Shown here in pieces: positions 26,275 through 36,014 of a DNA stretch of 64,000 bases (positions are counted from its first letter, which is position 1; the number at the start of each line of letters is the position of its first letter). Source of the stretch: CAXXHQ01 sp963665265 (GTDB lineage: Bacteria > Planctomycetota > Planctomycetia > Pirellulales > Thermoguttaceae); the NCBI GenBank assembly GCA_963665265.2, contig CAXXHQ010000001.1, positions 744,001 through 808,000 of the forward strand, read 5' to 3'. The notes under the pieces were generated by a model. That model searched no databases, was not told the origin of the DNA, and saw only the letters and a program-made list of their open reading frames with translations. A program made the translations under genes and the position numbers.

Positions 26275-27453
26275 TCACTTTCTCGCCGCGACGATAACGA
26301 CCACGCCAGTGATCGCCAGGGAGACGAAAACTAGGACCGTCAAAACCGTCTCCTGGCGTGAGGAGTTGCGCGAGATGCTTCGCGACGACAAGTTCGGCGA
26401 TTGCGTCAACGCAAAAGAGTCGTTCTTCGTCAAATCGGTCTTCTTGTCGCTTAGCCTCAAGGTCGCTTCTTTCGTCGCCAAATAGGCGACCTCGTCGCCG
26501 TCCCGAGAGTCGGTCAGCCGCATTCCCAGGCGAATCGGAAACTCAAACTCGAGCGGATCGATCGACACGTTATAGGCCGTCTTGTTCGGTTCAAGCTCGA
26601 AAGTATCGCAACCTAGCTTCACGCCGTTCTCGTAACTGGTCGAAATGAATCTTCGAGGCGCCCACAGTCCGCTCGCCTCGTCCTTGAAAAAGTTACTGGA
26701 TAGGCAAGTGCGAGTCGGCTTGCCGTCGTACCGTTCGTCGATGCGAGGACAGATATAACCGCGTCCCGCGTCGATCCATGCCTGATAGGACGTGCTATGA
26801 TTTCCGCGCAACCAAGAAGCCGAACCGAAAACTTCCACGACGTATGAAGTTCCGCCTTCCGTCTCTTCCTTGCCCACAACGCGCAGCGTCTGACCGCTCG
26901 ATCGCAAATACGTATCCAGCTTCGCTCTCAACTTGTTGATGTCTTCTTCGAGCGGAAATTGTCGCTCGCCGCCGTCCGATTTAGCGAGCGCCGCCGCGAT
27001 CAACGCAGGCGTTTGACCGTGCAACCGTCCGAAGTCTCGGAAAGGAAAGAAGAGCGGCCAGCGTCCGAACGTCGCTTCCGGCCGCCGCGAATTCCAGCTA
27101 AGCCCCTCGACCGTCTCGCCGGCGGTGCAGGCCGAAAGATGCGCGGAATATAAATTCCACTTGTCAGCCGAAGTCTTGGACGAATCAAAAACCTCTAACC
27201 TACGCAGTTCGAACGCCCCTTGGTATTCAAATACGGCGTCATACCGTCGGGCGTCATTCGGGCGACGGTCCGCCGGCCGTTCGCTCGTCGCCGTTACCGA
27301 CAATCGTCCCGACGAAAGGCAGGCCGGATTCATCGCCGAATGCCGCAACGCCTGTAAAAAGAGCGTCTCGGCATCCGGCTCCGAGGCTCTGACCGCCGCA
27401 AGGCCGACCGCAAGCGTCGCCAAGACGCCGAAAAACACGGAGAATCTAGCCAT
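26275..27453 (-). CDS. Exported protein of unknown function with C-terminal membrane helix
   Basis: The 392-residue product has a signal peptide (1-23, ending VRASEP) and ends in a hydrophobic helix (about 367-388) followed by ARK. The middle is rich in beta strands, with a pattern (VVGKEETEGGTSYVVEVFG, then GRGYICPRI) reminiscent of planctomycete proteins with a LolA/outer-membrane-lipoprotein-sorting-like fold. It is probably anchored in the membrane facing the periplasm. It is convergent with dnaA. No confident family assignment. Confidence 0.7.
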   Translation of the reverse strand: MARFSVFFGVLATLAVGLAAVRASEPDAETLFLQALRHSAMNPACLSSGRLSVTATSERPADRRPNDARRYDAVFEYQGAFELRRLEVFDSSKTSADKWNLYSAHLSACTAGETVEGLSWNSRRPEATFGRWPLFFPFRDFGRLHGQTPALIAAALAKSDGGERQFPLEEDINKLRAKLDTYLRSSGQTLRVVGKEETEGGTSYVVEVFGSASWLRGNHSTSYQAWIDAGRGYICPRIDERYDGKPTRTCLSSNFFKDEASGLWAPRRFISTSYENGVKLGCDTFELEPNKTAYNVSIDPLEFEFPIRLGMRLTDSRDGDEVAYLATKEATLRLSDKKTDLTKNDSFALTQSPNLSSRSISRNSSRQETVLTVLVFVSLAITGVVVIVAARK

Positions 27454-27613
27454 ATCAAGGATGTTCCGCTCTGGGATCGAGGTAAATGCACTACTGGCGC
27501 GTCTCGGATTGCTTTAGGCCGTCCCGCGTTCAAATTACGAATGAAAAAGGGCCATCGACGCATCGGAATCAAAAAATTGTTCGCTCGTATATTTGTCTAA
27601 AAACCTTCGGTTT

Positions 27614-28747
27614 TCAGACCCGTACGACCGTCGTTCCGCTTAGGCGGCGAATCATTCGCCGCATTTCCAACACGCTCAAAGTCGCCAAAACTTGCGGAAC
27701 GGGCAGCCCGCTCGCCGATAAAATCTGATCGACCGAGGTCGCTTCATTGCCGATCGCGTCGAGCGTTTTTTGCTCGATTTCGTTGAGCAAGAGCTCGGCC
27801 GGATGGTGGATTTCGCGACCGTCCTCGCATGAAGTCGCCTCGACCAAGTGGCCAAGCTCTTCTAGAACGTCGTCGGCCGATTCGACCAGCTTCGCCCCGT
27901 CGCGAATGAGTCGGTGGCAACCTTTCGCCGTTCGATTCTCCACGGAACCGGGCACGGCAAAAACGTCGCGTCCCTGTTCCATCGCATGCCGGGCGGTAAT
28001 CAGCGCGCCGCTTCGTTCGGCCGCTTCGACCACGATGACGCCGAGCGACAGCCCGCTGATGATCCGATTTCGCTGCGGAAACATGCCGGCCAGCGGCTCC
28101 ATCCTTGGCGGCGATTCGCTAATGACGGCGCCTTGTTCGGCGATAGCGTCGGCCAAGCCGACGTGTTCGGGAGGAAAGACGTTCAAAACGCCGGACGCCA
28201 ATACGGCGATCGTTCGTCCGCCCGCCTCGAGGGCGCCACGATGCGCCGCCCCGTCGATCCCGCGCGCTAAGCCGCTCACGATCGTCAAGCCGGCCCGAGC
28301 GAGACTTCCGCCTAGCCGCTCGGCCTGTCTCAGCCCGTATTGCGTGGCGTGCCGCGTTCCGACGATTCCGACGGCCAGCGCGTCTTGCGGGAGAATCTTG
28401 CCGCGAATGAACAGCACGCCGGGCGGATCAGGGGTCTCACGCAGCGCGCGCGGATAGCGAGCGTCGGGCAACGTTATAATCGAGACGTCGTTGTCTCGGC
28501 AAAAGGCGATTTCCTCCTCAACCTCGCTCTCGCTTTTCGCCTGGAGGATATTGTGAAGCAATTTCGGCCCGACCCGGGGAACGTCGCGGAGATCGGACGG
28601 CGCGGCGGCGAAAACCGCCTCCGGCGAGCCGAATCGCTCAAGCAGCGAAGTACGAATTCTCGGTCCGACGCCGTCGACCAAACATAGCCGCATCCAATCG
28701 ACCAATTCGGCATGCGAAGAATCGCCGACCGCTTCCGTTTGGGACAT
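27614..28747 (-). CDS. dprA: DNA processing protein DprA
   Basis: The 377-residue product contains an N-terminal helix-hairpin-helix/SAM-like region, the Rossmann-fold DprA core and a C-terminal winged helix (about 310-377). Core landmarks are VGIVGTRHATQYG, TIVSGLARGIDGAAH and GVLNVFPPEH. DprA loads RecA onto incoming single-stranded DNA during transformation and recombination. No competence pilus genes are adjacent. It is divergent from the methyltransferase gene. Confidence 0.95.
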   Translation of the reverse strand: MSQTEAVGDSSHAELVDWMRLCLVDGVGPRIRTSLLERFGSPEAVFAAAPSDLRDVPRVGPKLLHNILQAKSESEVEEEIAFCRDNDVSIITLPDARYPRALRETPDPPGVLFIRGKILPQDALAVGIVGTRHATQYGLRQAERLGGSLARAGLTIVSGLARGIDGAAHRGALEAGGRTIAVLASGVLNVFPPEHVGLADAIAEQGAVISESPPRMEPLAGMFPQRNRIISGLSLGVIVVEAAERSGALITARHAMEQGRDVFAVPGSVENRTAKGCHRLIRDGAKLVESADDVLEELGHLVEATSCEDGREIHHPAELLLNEIEQKTLDAIGNEATSVDQILSASGLPVPQVLATLSVLEMRRMIRRLSGTTVVRV

Positions 28748-28994
28748 GATTGCCCTGTTTTACAAAAAAAAGAGGAGAAAGCGAACGAAAAGGAGGCAAA
28801 GCCGATTTTCGCATACTAAAACCAGGAAATCAAGAATGGCGAGCTGCCCTTGTCCGAAGGGCGGAGAATCCGTAATATCTCGCTCGGGAGGGGGAATGTC
28901 GTCCGTCGCTATTCGTCGCAACGGGCGATTATTCCGCCGAACGACGCTCCGACGAGCGTCTTATTTGCGTTTTTCCTTCATAGCGGAATATACC

Positions 28995-29666
28995 ATGGGA
29001 AGCGTTAATCAACTGCTTTTTGTTCAACGGCATGAGGCCGGGTTCAAACCTCCTTTTTTTGAAGTCGGCTCGAAAGATTACGGCAATACCCAAGACCTGC
29101 GCTCGCTTTTCGCGGGAAAAGGCGAGTACGTGGGGATCGATATGGAAGAAGGGAAAGGGGTCGATCACGTTCTCGACCTGACGCTCCCTTTCGACGAGAT
29201 TGACGCGAAACTCGGCGGAAAACGATTCGGCACGATTTTTTGCATCTCGGTGCTTGAGCATTGCGCGCAACCGTTCGTCATGGCCGAAAATCTGACGCGG
29301 CTGTTGGCCCCCGGCGGAACCCTTTGCGTGAGCGCGCCGTTCGCTTTTCAATATCATCCCTATCCGGCCGACTATTGGCGGTTTAGCCAAGACGGAATTC
29401 GGCAGCTATTCTCGAAGTTGACCTTTGATTTGAGCGAAGGGGCGGCGGCCACTGCCCGAACCGGCGATTTCCGACCGCTCGATCAATACGTCGCGCAAAT
29501 TCCGTTTGGAACCCGTTACCACTGGAAACGAGGCCGCTTCGTTCGCGGACTCGTGGCGAAATTTCTCTACGGTCTGGGGAAGATCGGCGTCCTGAGCTGG
29601 TTGACCGGCTATAAGTACGTACTCGCCCCGACCGACGTGATGATGATCGGAAGAAAACCCGCGTAA
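28995..29666 (+). CDS. SAM-dependent methyltransferase, class I
   Basis: The 223-residue protein has a Methyltransf_11-type core: FFEVGSKDYG (weak motif I), YVGIDMEEGKGVDHVLDL (motif II acidic region), ISVLEHC and LLAPGGTLCVSAPF. The presence of HPYPADYWRF suggests the family acting on sugars or cell-envelope substrates, but the substrate is unknown. The frame is open from 28746, yet the first 83 residues are Arg/Ser-rich and unstructured. ATG 28995, next to the conserved core, is preferred. Confidence 0.8.
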   Translation: MGSVNQLLFVQRHEAGFKPPFFEVGSKDYGNTQDLRSLFAGKGEYVGIDMEEGKGVDHVLDLTLPFDEIDAKLGGKRFGTIFCISVLEHCAQPFVMAENLTRLLAPGGTLCVSAPFAFQYHPYPADYWRFSQDGIRQLFSKLTFDLSEGAAATARTGDFRPLDQYVAQIPFGTRYHWKRGRFVRGLVAKFLYGLGKIGVLSWLTGYKYVLAPTDVMMIGRKPA

Positions 29667-29686
29667 GCGGCGCAGACGGCGGAGAG

Positions 29687-30778
29687 CTATTCCTTCAAGG
29701 CGGCGACGACGTCGTCTTCGTTCACGTCGCCGACGAGTTCGACGTGCCCTAGGCGATCGGGCAGCACGAAACGGAGTTTGCCGAAAGCGGTTTTCTTGTC
29801 GTGCCGCATCGATTCGAGAATTTTCTCCGCCGGAATGTCGGGCGTCGCCACGGGCAGGCCCAGCGCTTCAAGTAATTTTCGTTGCCGCGACACGAACGCT
29901 TCGTCCACTCGCCCTAATCGAGCCGCGAGCCGCGCGGCGCAGCACATGCCGATCGCCACTCCTTCGCCGTGCAACAGATTGCCGTAGCCGCTGAGCGTTT
30001 CGAAAGCGTGACCGAAGGTGTGGCCGTAGTTCAATACGGCGCGAAGTCCGGTCTCCTCGCGTTCGTCTTTTTCGACAACGTCGGCTTTCAATCGGCAGCA
30101 ACGCGCGATGACCTCGGTCAGCGCGTCGGCGTCTCGTCCGACGATCGCGTCGACGTTATTTTCCAGAAAGACGAAGAAATCGGCGTCGAGAATCACACCG
30201 TATTTGACGACCTCGCCTAGTCCGGCGCGATATTCTTTTTCGGGCAGCGAGGCGAGCGTGGCGGCGTCGATCCAAACGCCCGACGGTTGATAAAACGCGC
30301 CGATGATGTTTTTCGCGGCGGGAAGATCAATCGCCGTTTTACCGCCGACCGAGCTATCGACTTGGGCCAGCAGCGTCGTGGGAACTTGAAAGAATCGCAG
30401 GCCGCGCGCGTAGGTCGCCGCGATGAAGCCTGCCAGATCGCCCACTACGCCGCCGCCGACGGCGACGACGAGCGATTTCCGGTCGGCGTGCAGGTCGAGC
30501 AACGCCTGCCAGAGATTCGAGGCCATCTCGATCGACTTGCTCTCTTCGCCCGGCTCGATGGCGACGACCGCCGTTTCGACGCCGTCGCCTCCTAAGCATT
30601 CTGCCACTTCCATGGCGTACGGACGCTGCACGTTCTCGTCGGTCACGATCACTGCGTGGTTGGCCGGCCCGCAGCCAAGAACGAAACCGGCGAATTGGTC
30701 CAGGTTGTTCGCCCCCACGGAAATGTCATAGCTCCGCGCGCCCAAAGCGACGCGGACAATTTGGTTCGATTGGCTCAT
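29687..30778 (-). CDS. aroB: 3-dehydroquinate synthase
   Basis: This 363-residue enzyme carries out the second step of the shikimate pathway, converting DAHP to 3-dehydroquinate using NAD+ and a divalent metal. The NAD-binding stretch AVGGGVVGDLAGFIAATYARG is present, with metal ligands in the GEVVKYG region and the NYGHTFGHAFE motif. The class II DAHP synthase that makes its substrate is 2.8 kb away on the other strand. GGAGAG precedes the start by about 9 nt. Confidence 0.96.
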   Translation of the reverse strand: MSQSNQIVRVALGARSYDISVGANNLDQFAGFVLGCGPANHAVIVTDENVQRPYAMEVAECLGGDGVETAVVAIEPGEESKSIEMASNLWQALLDLHADRKSLVVAVGGGVVGDLAGFIAATYARGLRFFQVPTTLLAQVDSSVGGKTAIDLPAAKNIIGAFYQPSGVWIDAATLASLPEKEYRAGLGEVVKYGVILDADFFVFLENNVDAIVGRDADALTEVIARCCRLKADVVEKDEREETGLRAVLNYGHTFGHAFETLSGYGNLLHGEGVAIGMCCAARLAARLGRVDEAFVSRQRKLLEALGLPVATPDIPAEKILESMRHDKKTAFGKLRFVLPDRLGHVELVGDVNEDDVVAALKE

Positions 30779-30840
30779 GCCGAACGCTCTCCGAATGATG
30801 GCGTAATTACCGCCGGGATATCTTCGAGATTGATTGTACG

Positions 30841-31824
30841 CTAAGCGCGGTCGAACGGAAAGGAGACGACCTCGGCCACGCTTTTCGCCCCGGCGACGAG
30901 CATGACTAGTCGGTCAAAACCGAGAGCCGTTCCGGCGCATGGCGGCAAACCCGACCGCATTGCATCGAGCAGCCGACTCTCGTCGGGGAGCGCTTCTTTG
31001 CCGTCGGCCTGGCGAAGCAAGTTCGCCGCGCGATTGCGTCGCAGCAGTTGGTCGGCGTCGAGAAGCTCGTTGTAACCGTTGGCCAATTCGATCCCTTCGA
31101 CGTAAAGCTCAAATCGCTCGGCCATCGCAAATTCGTCGGCATCCTCTTGGCGAACGCGGCTGAGGGCGGCTTGGCTGGGCGGAAAATCGTACAGAATCGC
31201 CGGCCTATCGAATCCTAATCGAGGTTGAACGAGTTCGACGAGGAGCATGTCGAGCCAGCCGTCGCGGTCGTCGGTCGGCATGCTCTCCGGCGCCGAGATA
31301 CCCCGCTCTCGCACGGCGGCGACGATCTTTTCCGTAGAGTCGACGAAAGGATCGACGGCCGTCCAGCGTTGAAACGCCTCGCGGTAGCTGACGCGCTCGG
31401 CCGGACCTCGACGCAGCGTCGCCTGCGAAAGATCGTCGAGCAGCCGCATTCCCTTGGCCAAGTCGTCGCCGACGCGATACCACTCGACCATCGTGAACTC
31501 AGGGTTGTGCAGCGGCCCTTCTTCGTCGCGACGAAATACCTTGCAGATTTGATAAATCGCTTTTTCGCCGGCCGCGAGAAGCCGCTTCATACCGAACTCC
31601 GGCGACGTTTGCATGAACATTCGTCGTGAAGCCGAACGAGGATCGAAGCCGACCTCCACGCTAAACGGATCCAGATGCCGATCGACGACCGTGTCGGCCG
31701 AGAGGATCGGCGTTTCGACTTCGAGGAAGCCTTGTTCGACGAAAAACGCGCGGACTGCGGCGAGCAGCGCCGCGCGCAATCGTAAATTTTCCGGCGTTGC
31801 GGTCGGGACGAAATCTTGCCGCAT
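30841..31824 (-). CDS. epmA: Elongation factor P beta-lysine ligase EpmA (PoxA/GenX)
   Basis: The 327-residue class II lysyl-tRNA-synthetase-like catalytic domain lacks an anticodon-binding domain, which is diagnostic of EpmA. Class II motifs are visible: MFMQTSPEFGMKRLLAAG (motif 2 region), VFRRDEEGPLHNPEFTMVEW and the motif 3 ending GTALGFDRLVML. It attaches beta-lysine to EF-P Lys34. It lies directly upstream of neither partner but in the block epmA-efp (minus) and epmB (plus), a complete beta-lysylation set without EpmC. Confidence 0.93.
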   Translation of the reverse strand: MRQDFVPTATPENLRLRAALLAAVRAFFVEQGFLEVETPILSADTVVDRHLDPFSVEVGFDPRSASRRMFMQTSPEFGMKRLLAAGEKAIYQICKVFRRDEEGPLHNPEFTMVEWYRVGDDLAKGMRLLDDLSQATLRRGPAERVSYREAFQRWTAVDPFVDSTEKIVAAVRERGISAPESMPTDDRDGWLDMLLVELVQPRLGFDRPAILYDFPPSQAALSRVRQEDADEFAMAERFELYVEGIELANGYNELLDADQLLRRNRAANLLRQADGKEALPDESRLLDAMRSGLPPCAGTALGFDRLVMLVAGAKSVAEVVSFPFDRA

Positions 31825-31872
31825 GATACGCCTCGAAGGCTGGGGGACTTTAGCGGAGCGCCGATCGCTTTC

Positions 31873-32442
31873 TTACTCTTTCACCCGCTCGACGTATTCG
31901 CCCGTGCGGGTGTCGATGCGGATCAAGTCGCCGATTTCGACGAAGGCGGGCACGGCGAACTCGGCGCCGGTGTCGACCTTCGCCGGTTTCGTCACGTTCG
32001 TGGCGGTGTTGCCGCGCGCGCCCGGCTCGCAGTATTCCACGCGAACGACGACGTGGTTCGGCGGCGTCATGCTGATCGGCTGGTTGTTATACAGAACGAG
32101 GACGCAGATCATGCTCTCTTTGAGATACTTCCAAGCGTCGTCCACTTGTTCGGGCGACAGCTCGTACTGTTCGTAGCTTTCGTTGTCCATGAAGACAAAA
32201 TGCTCGCCCTGGCGATAGAGAAATTGGGCGTCGATCTCTTCGATGGAGGCCGCATCGAGCGAATCGCCGCTCTTGTACGTTCGGTCGAGGACGGTCCCGC
32301 GAAGAAGGTTGCGCAGCTTGCATTTATAAAGAGCTTGGCCTTTGCCCGGCTTTACGAAATTGCACTCGATCATAATGTAAGGATCGCCGTCAATTTGGAC
32401 CTTCAAGCCTTTACGAAATTCGCTGGTATTGTAGCTAGGCAC
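31873..32442 (-). CDS. efp: Elongation factor P
   Basis: The 189-residue three-beta-barrel protein binds the ribosome between the P and E sites and relieves stalling at polyproline. The modification loop reads KPGKGQA with the modified Lys at position 34, as in Escherichia coli. The reading starts with GTG (32442-32440), about 10 nt after AGGA. It is followed by epmA 48 nt downstream and is divergent from epmB. Confidence 0.96.
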   Translation of the reverse strand: MPSYNTSEFRKGLKVQIDGDPYIMIECNFVKPGKGQALYKCKLRNLLRGTVLDRTYKSGDSLDAASIEEIDAQFLYRQGEHFVFMDNESYEQYELSPEQVDDAWKYLKESMICVLVLYNNQPISMTPPNHVVVRVEYCEPGARGNTATNVTKPAKVDTGAEFAVPAFVEIGDLIRIDTRTGEYVERVKE

Positions 32443-32575
32443 GTTTCAAATATCCTATATGCGATAAATATGGGTAGGTCGCCGCGCGGAAGAACGCCGT
32501 CGCGACCCGACGACGCGTCATTCTTTTCGGCGATACAATTCCGGTTTCGTCCCGCTTATGGTACGATCAAAGGCC

Positions 32576-33595
32576 ATGTCGCCTTTAACCGCAATTCATT
32601 CCGCTTCCCGCGAAGTAGTCGCTTGGCAAAAAGATATTGCCGAGGCGATTCGCGATCCTCGCGCCCTTTGCGAAGCGTTGGATTTGCCGACCGAACTGGC
32701 CGAAGCGGCGACGCGACGATCGCGGGACTTCGCGACGCTCGTTCCGCGGCCGTTTCTCGCTCGCATGCGGCGAGGCGATCCGAACGATCCGCTTCTGCTC
32801 CAGACCCTTCCGCGCGCGGCCGAGGCCGACGAAGCGCCAGGGTTCACGCGCGACCCCTTGGGCGAGGCCGACGCGTGCGGTGATTCCGGTTTGCTTCGGA
32901 AATATGCGGGTAGAATCTTGATAGTAACAACCGGAGCCTGCGCCGTCCATTGCCGCTTCTGCTTTCGGCGTTATTTTCCCTACCAAAAGCAGCAGAGCGA
33001 CCCCGCTTTGGAAGTAATTAAAGCCGCCGCATCGGCGGCGGCCGAACCTTCCGTCGAAGAAATCATTCTTAGCGGAGGGGATCCGCTCATGCTCGACGAC
33101 GACCAATTATCGCGGATTTTCGACGAGGCGGAGCGAATCCCCCATCTTCGCCGCCTGCGAATCCATACGCGATTGCCGATAATGGTTCCTCGGCGAATTA
33201 CTCCCCAATTATTGGATATTTTACGGACGACTCGGCTGACCGCGTCGTTCGTCGTGCATACGAACCATTCGGCCGAGATCGACGCCGACGTGGCCGAGGC
33301 GCTCGGAAAGCTAATCGACGCCGGAACGCCCGTCCTTAGCCAAAGCGTTCTGCTTCGCGGAGTCAACGACGACGCGGACTCGCTTACTGACTTATACCGC
33401 CGGTTGATCGATCTGCGCGTTATCCCGTATTATTTACATCAACTTGATCCGGTGGCCGGGGCGGCCCATTTTGAAACGCCCGTCGAACGCGGCCAAGAGA
33501 TCATTCGTCAACTTCGTTCGCGGTTGCCCGGCTACGCCGTTCCTCGTTACGTGCGGGAAACGAAAGCCGGAGATTGCAAGGAGATTCTAGCGTGA
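32576..33595 (+). CDS. epmB: EF-P beta-lysylation protein EpmB (lysine 2,3-aminomutase family)
   Basis: This radical-SAM, PLP-dependent enzyme of 339 residues makes (R)-beta-lysine for EF-P modification. The iron-sulfur cluster motif is CAVHCRFC, followed by FRRYFPY. The segments IILSGGDPLMLDDDQL and RLRIHTRLPIMVPRRIT are typical of the KamA/EpmB family. The length is that of EpmB, not of catabolic KamA (over 400). An in-frame ATG at 32558 exists; ATG 32576 has AAAGG just upstream. Its stop overlaps the next gene's GTG start. Confidence 0.92.
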   Translation: MSPLTAIHSASREVVAWQKDIAEAIRDPRALCEALDLPTELAEAATRRSRDFATLVPRPFLARMRRGDPNDPLLLQTLPRAAEADEAPGFTRDPLGEADACGDSGLLRKYAGRILIVTTGACAVHCRFCFRRYFPYQKQQSDPALEVIKAAASAAAEPSVEEIILSGGDPLMLDDDQLSRIFDEAERIPHLRRLRIHTRLPIMVPRRITPQLLDILRTTRLTASFVVHTNHSAEIDADVAEALGKLIDAGTPVLSQSVLLRGVNDDADSLTDLYRRLIDLRVIPYYLHQLDPVAGAAHFETPVERGQEIIRQLRSRLPGYAVPRYVRETKAGDCKEILA

Positions 33596-34944
33596 CACTC
33601 TCTTGGACTCCGGAAACTTGGAAAACGAAACCTCGCGAACAACAGTTCAACTATCCCGATCCGACGGCGCTACAATCGGCCTTGGCCGAGTTGCAAGCGC
33701 TTCCTCCGTTGGTCACGAGTTGGGAAATTGAGACGTTAAAGTCGCAATTGGCCGAGGCCGCCGCCGGCAAGCGCTTCATTTTGCAAGGGGGCGATTGCTG
33801 CGAACGTTTCGACGACTGCCGCTCCAACGTCATCACGAACAAACTGAAAATCTTGCTGAAAATGAGCTTGGTTTTGGTTTACGGGAGCAACAAGCGAGTG
33901 ACCCGCGTCGGCCGATTCGCCGGCCAATACGCCAAGCCCCGATCGGCCGCCCTGGAGACCCGCGACGGCGTCTCGCTTCCCTCCTATCGCGGCGACTTGA
34001 TCAACGGCATTGAATTCACCAAAGAGGCGAGAACGCCCGACCCGCGGCTGATGATTCGCGGTTACGGCCGTTCGGCGTTGACGCTGAATTTTATCCGCGC
34101 GCTGGCCGAAGGAGGATTCGCCGACTTGCATCATCCCGAGCTTTGGGACTTGAGTTTCGTCGAGCATGCAGAAAAGTCGAAAGAGTATATGGAGATCGTC
34201 AATGCGGTGGGCAACGCGATCCGTTTCTTCGAGACGGTCATGGGCTCGTCGCTCGGCGATTTGAACCGCATCGACTTTTACACAAGCCACGAGGCTCTAC
34301 TGCTCGAATACGAAGCGGCGCAAACCCGTAACCCGCCTCGCCGAGGCGATCGCTGGTACAATCTCTGCACGCATTTCCCTTGGATCGGCGATCGAACCCG
34401 CGCGCTCGGCGGCGCGCATGTCGAATACTTCCGCGGCATCGCCAATCCGATCGGCGTGAAGGTCGGGCCGTCGATGAAGCCCGACGAACTTATCGATCTG
34501 TTGAATACGCTTGATCCGGAAGATGAACCGGGACGCATTACCCTCATTCATCGGTTCGGGGCGGGCAAGATCGAAAAATTCCTTCCCCCGCTCGTCGAGG
34601 CCGTCCAACGCGCCGAAAAAACCGTCGTCTGGTGTTGCGATCCGATGCACGGCAACACGATCAGCACGCAATCGGGGCTGAAAACCCGCGATTTCGCCGA
34701 CATTCTCTCCGAACTGACGCAAGCCTTCGACATCCACGCTCGCCTCGGCTCTATCCTTGGCGGCGTCCATTTCGAACTGACCGGCGATAACGTGACCGAA
34801 TGCATCGGCGGCGCACGAGGGCTTTGCGAAGAAGATTTAGGACGCGCCTACGAAAGCGACGTCGATCCGCGTTTGAACTACGAACAGGCGCTGGAAATGG
34901 CCCTGCTCATCGCGAAAAAAATGAGTCTGAAACGGCAAGCGTAG
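33592..34944 (+). CDS. 3-deoxy-7-phosphoheptulonate synthase, class II
   Basis: This 450-residue plant-type (AroA-II) DAHP synthase condenses PEP and erythrose 4-phosphate at the entry of the shikimate pathway. Recognised segments include FILQGGDCCERF, RVGRFAGQYAKPRS, MIRGYGRSALTLN, WCCDPMHGNT and GGVHFELTGDNVTEC. Translation starts at GTG 33592, with AAGGAG at 33578-33583. The GTGA overlap with epmB indicates coupling. It pairs functionally with aroB nearby. Confidence 0.94.
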   Translation: MTLSWTPETWKTKPREQQFNYPDPTALQSALAELQALPPLVTSWEIETLKSQLAEAAAGKRFILQGGDCCERFDDCRSNVITNKLKILLKMSLVLVYGSNKRVTRVGRFAGQYAKPRSAALETRDGVSLPSYRGDLINGIEFTKEARTPDPRLMIRGYGRSALTLNFIRALAEGGFADLHHPELWDLSFVEHAEKSKEYMEIVNAVGNAIRFFETVMGSSLGDLNRIDFYTSHEALLLEYEAAQTRNPPRRGDRWYNLCTHFPWIGDRTRALGGAHVEYFRGIANPIGVKVGPSMKPDELIDLLNTLDPEDEPGRITLIHRFGAGKIEKFLPPLVEAVQRAEKTVVWCCDPMHGNTISTQSGLKTRDFADILSELTQAFDIHARLGSILGGVHFELTGDNVTECIGGARGLCEEDLGRAYESDVDPRLNYEQALEMALLIAKKMSLKRQA

Positions 34945-34975
34945 AAGCCAAGCCGACGACGACGTTATCGTTTTT

Positions 34976-35974
34976 CTATTTCACGCCCGAAACGAATTGA
35001 ATCGGCGTGGCGCCGCTTCCGCCGAGGACGACGTCGTTCGAACCGATTCCGGCCGCGACTTGCCCGGCGTTATTGAGATAAATATCGTCGTCGCGTCCGA
35101 AGGGCTTCGAATTGACGACGAACTGTACGGCTCCGCTCTCGGTCAAAACGTTTTGGCCGCGACCGCGATGGTTGTCGCTTTGCAGATTCGCGAGATTGTT
35201 CGACGGGGCGTCGGCCATCACCGGGAACGAGTCGCGGTAAAGATTTTTGGTCGGGTAGTATTGCCCGTCGCGAGTGTAGCCGAGATTGTAAGCGTAACTG
35301 CCGCCGATCGTCGGACGCAAAGCCTCCACTTCAACTTGCGGCTTCAATTCCAACTCGCTAAACGTCGGAATGCTGAATCCGCGTTGCTTGGCCGCTAGCC
35401 GGGAGTCGGGGCAAACGAAACTACCCGCCTCTTTTATGAGTCCGTTCTGCAATAAAACGGGGGCGTAAATGCCTGCCGAGGCGAGCTTGCCCTGCGTCGG
35501 CACGTTGGGAAAATATCCGCCGTGCGCTTGGCTGTAATTATTCAACGCCGCTCCGAGGCCGCGTAAGTTATCTTGACACGCGGCCACATGCGTACGGTAC
35601 CGGCTGTTCTCGACTGCCGGGGCGATCAAGCCGCAGGCGATCAAAACGACGGCCGCCGCCATCGCGAAATCCAACCGCGTCATGCGGTGAACCCAGCTCG
35701 GCGGCGAAACCTGCGGCGACAACGACGTTCCCAACGAAGCGGGCGTCGCTAATTGCGCGAAAACGAATCGACACGTTCTGTCGCTCAAACCGGGCGGCGC
35801 GACCTCCTCCTCTTCGCGCATCGCTTCGAGCTTTCGCAAACGCGTCTCCAAACGCGCTAGCTCAAGGCGATAGTCCGGCTCGTCCTTCAGTCGGGACTCG
35901 ATCTCCGCTTGCTCGCTCTCATCGAGCGCGCCCAGCAAACAGTCGAGCAGTTGTTTTCGTTTGTCGTCGTTCAT
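34976..35974 (-). CDS. Anti-sigma-factor-like protein fused to a pilin-like domain
   Basis: The 332-residue product starts with a cytoplasmic segment (1-95) like the helical anti-sigma domain of RskA-type proteins (LLDCLLGALDESEQAEIESRL). One transmembrane helix follows (about 102-122). The outer region has CQDNLRGLGAALNNYSQAHGGYFPNVP, SFVCPDSR and a DNHRGRG...N-rich end, which looks like the DUF1559/pseudopilin globular domain of planctomycetes. The sigma gene is 40 nt upstream, so it probably sequesters that sigma factor in response to an envelope signal. Confidence 0.75.
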   Translation of the reverse strand: MNDDKRKQLLDCLLGALDESEQAEIESRLKDEPDYRLELARLETRLRKLEAMREEEEVAPPGLSDRTCRFVFAQLATPASLGTSLSPQVSPPSWVHRMTRLDFAMAAAVVLIACGLIAPAVENSRYRTHVAACQDNLRGLGAALNNYSQAHGGYFPNVPTQGKLASAGIYAPVLLQNGLIKEAGSFVCPDSRLAAKQRGFSIPTFSELELKPQVEVEALRPTIGGSYAYNLGYTRDGQYYPTKNLYRDSFPVMADAPSNNLANLQSDNHRGRGQNVLTESGAVQFVVNSKPFGRDDDIYLNNAGQVAAGIGSNDVVLGGSGATPIQFVSGVK

Positions 35975-36014
35975 AATGCGGAATTCATTCGTTGCTTCCG
36001 TCGCCGCTTCGCGA

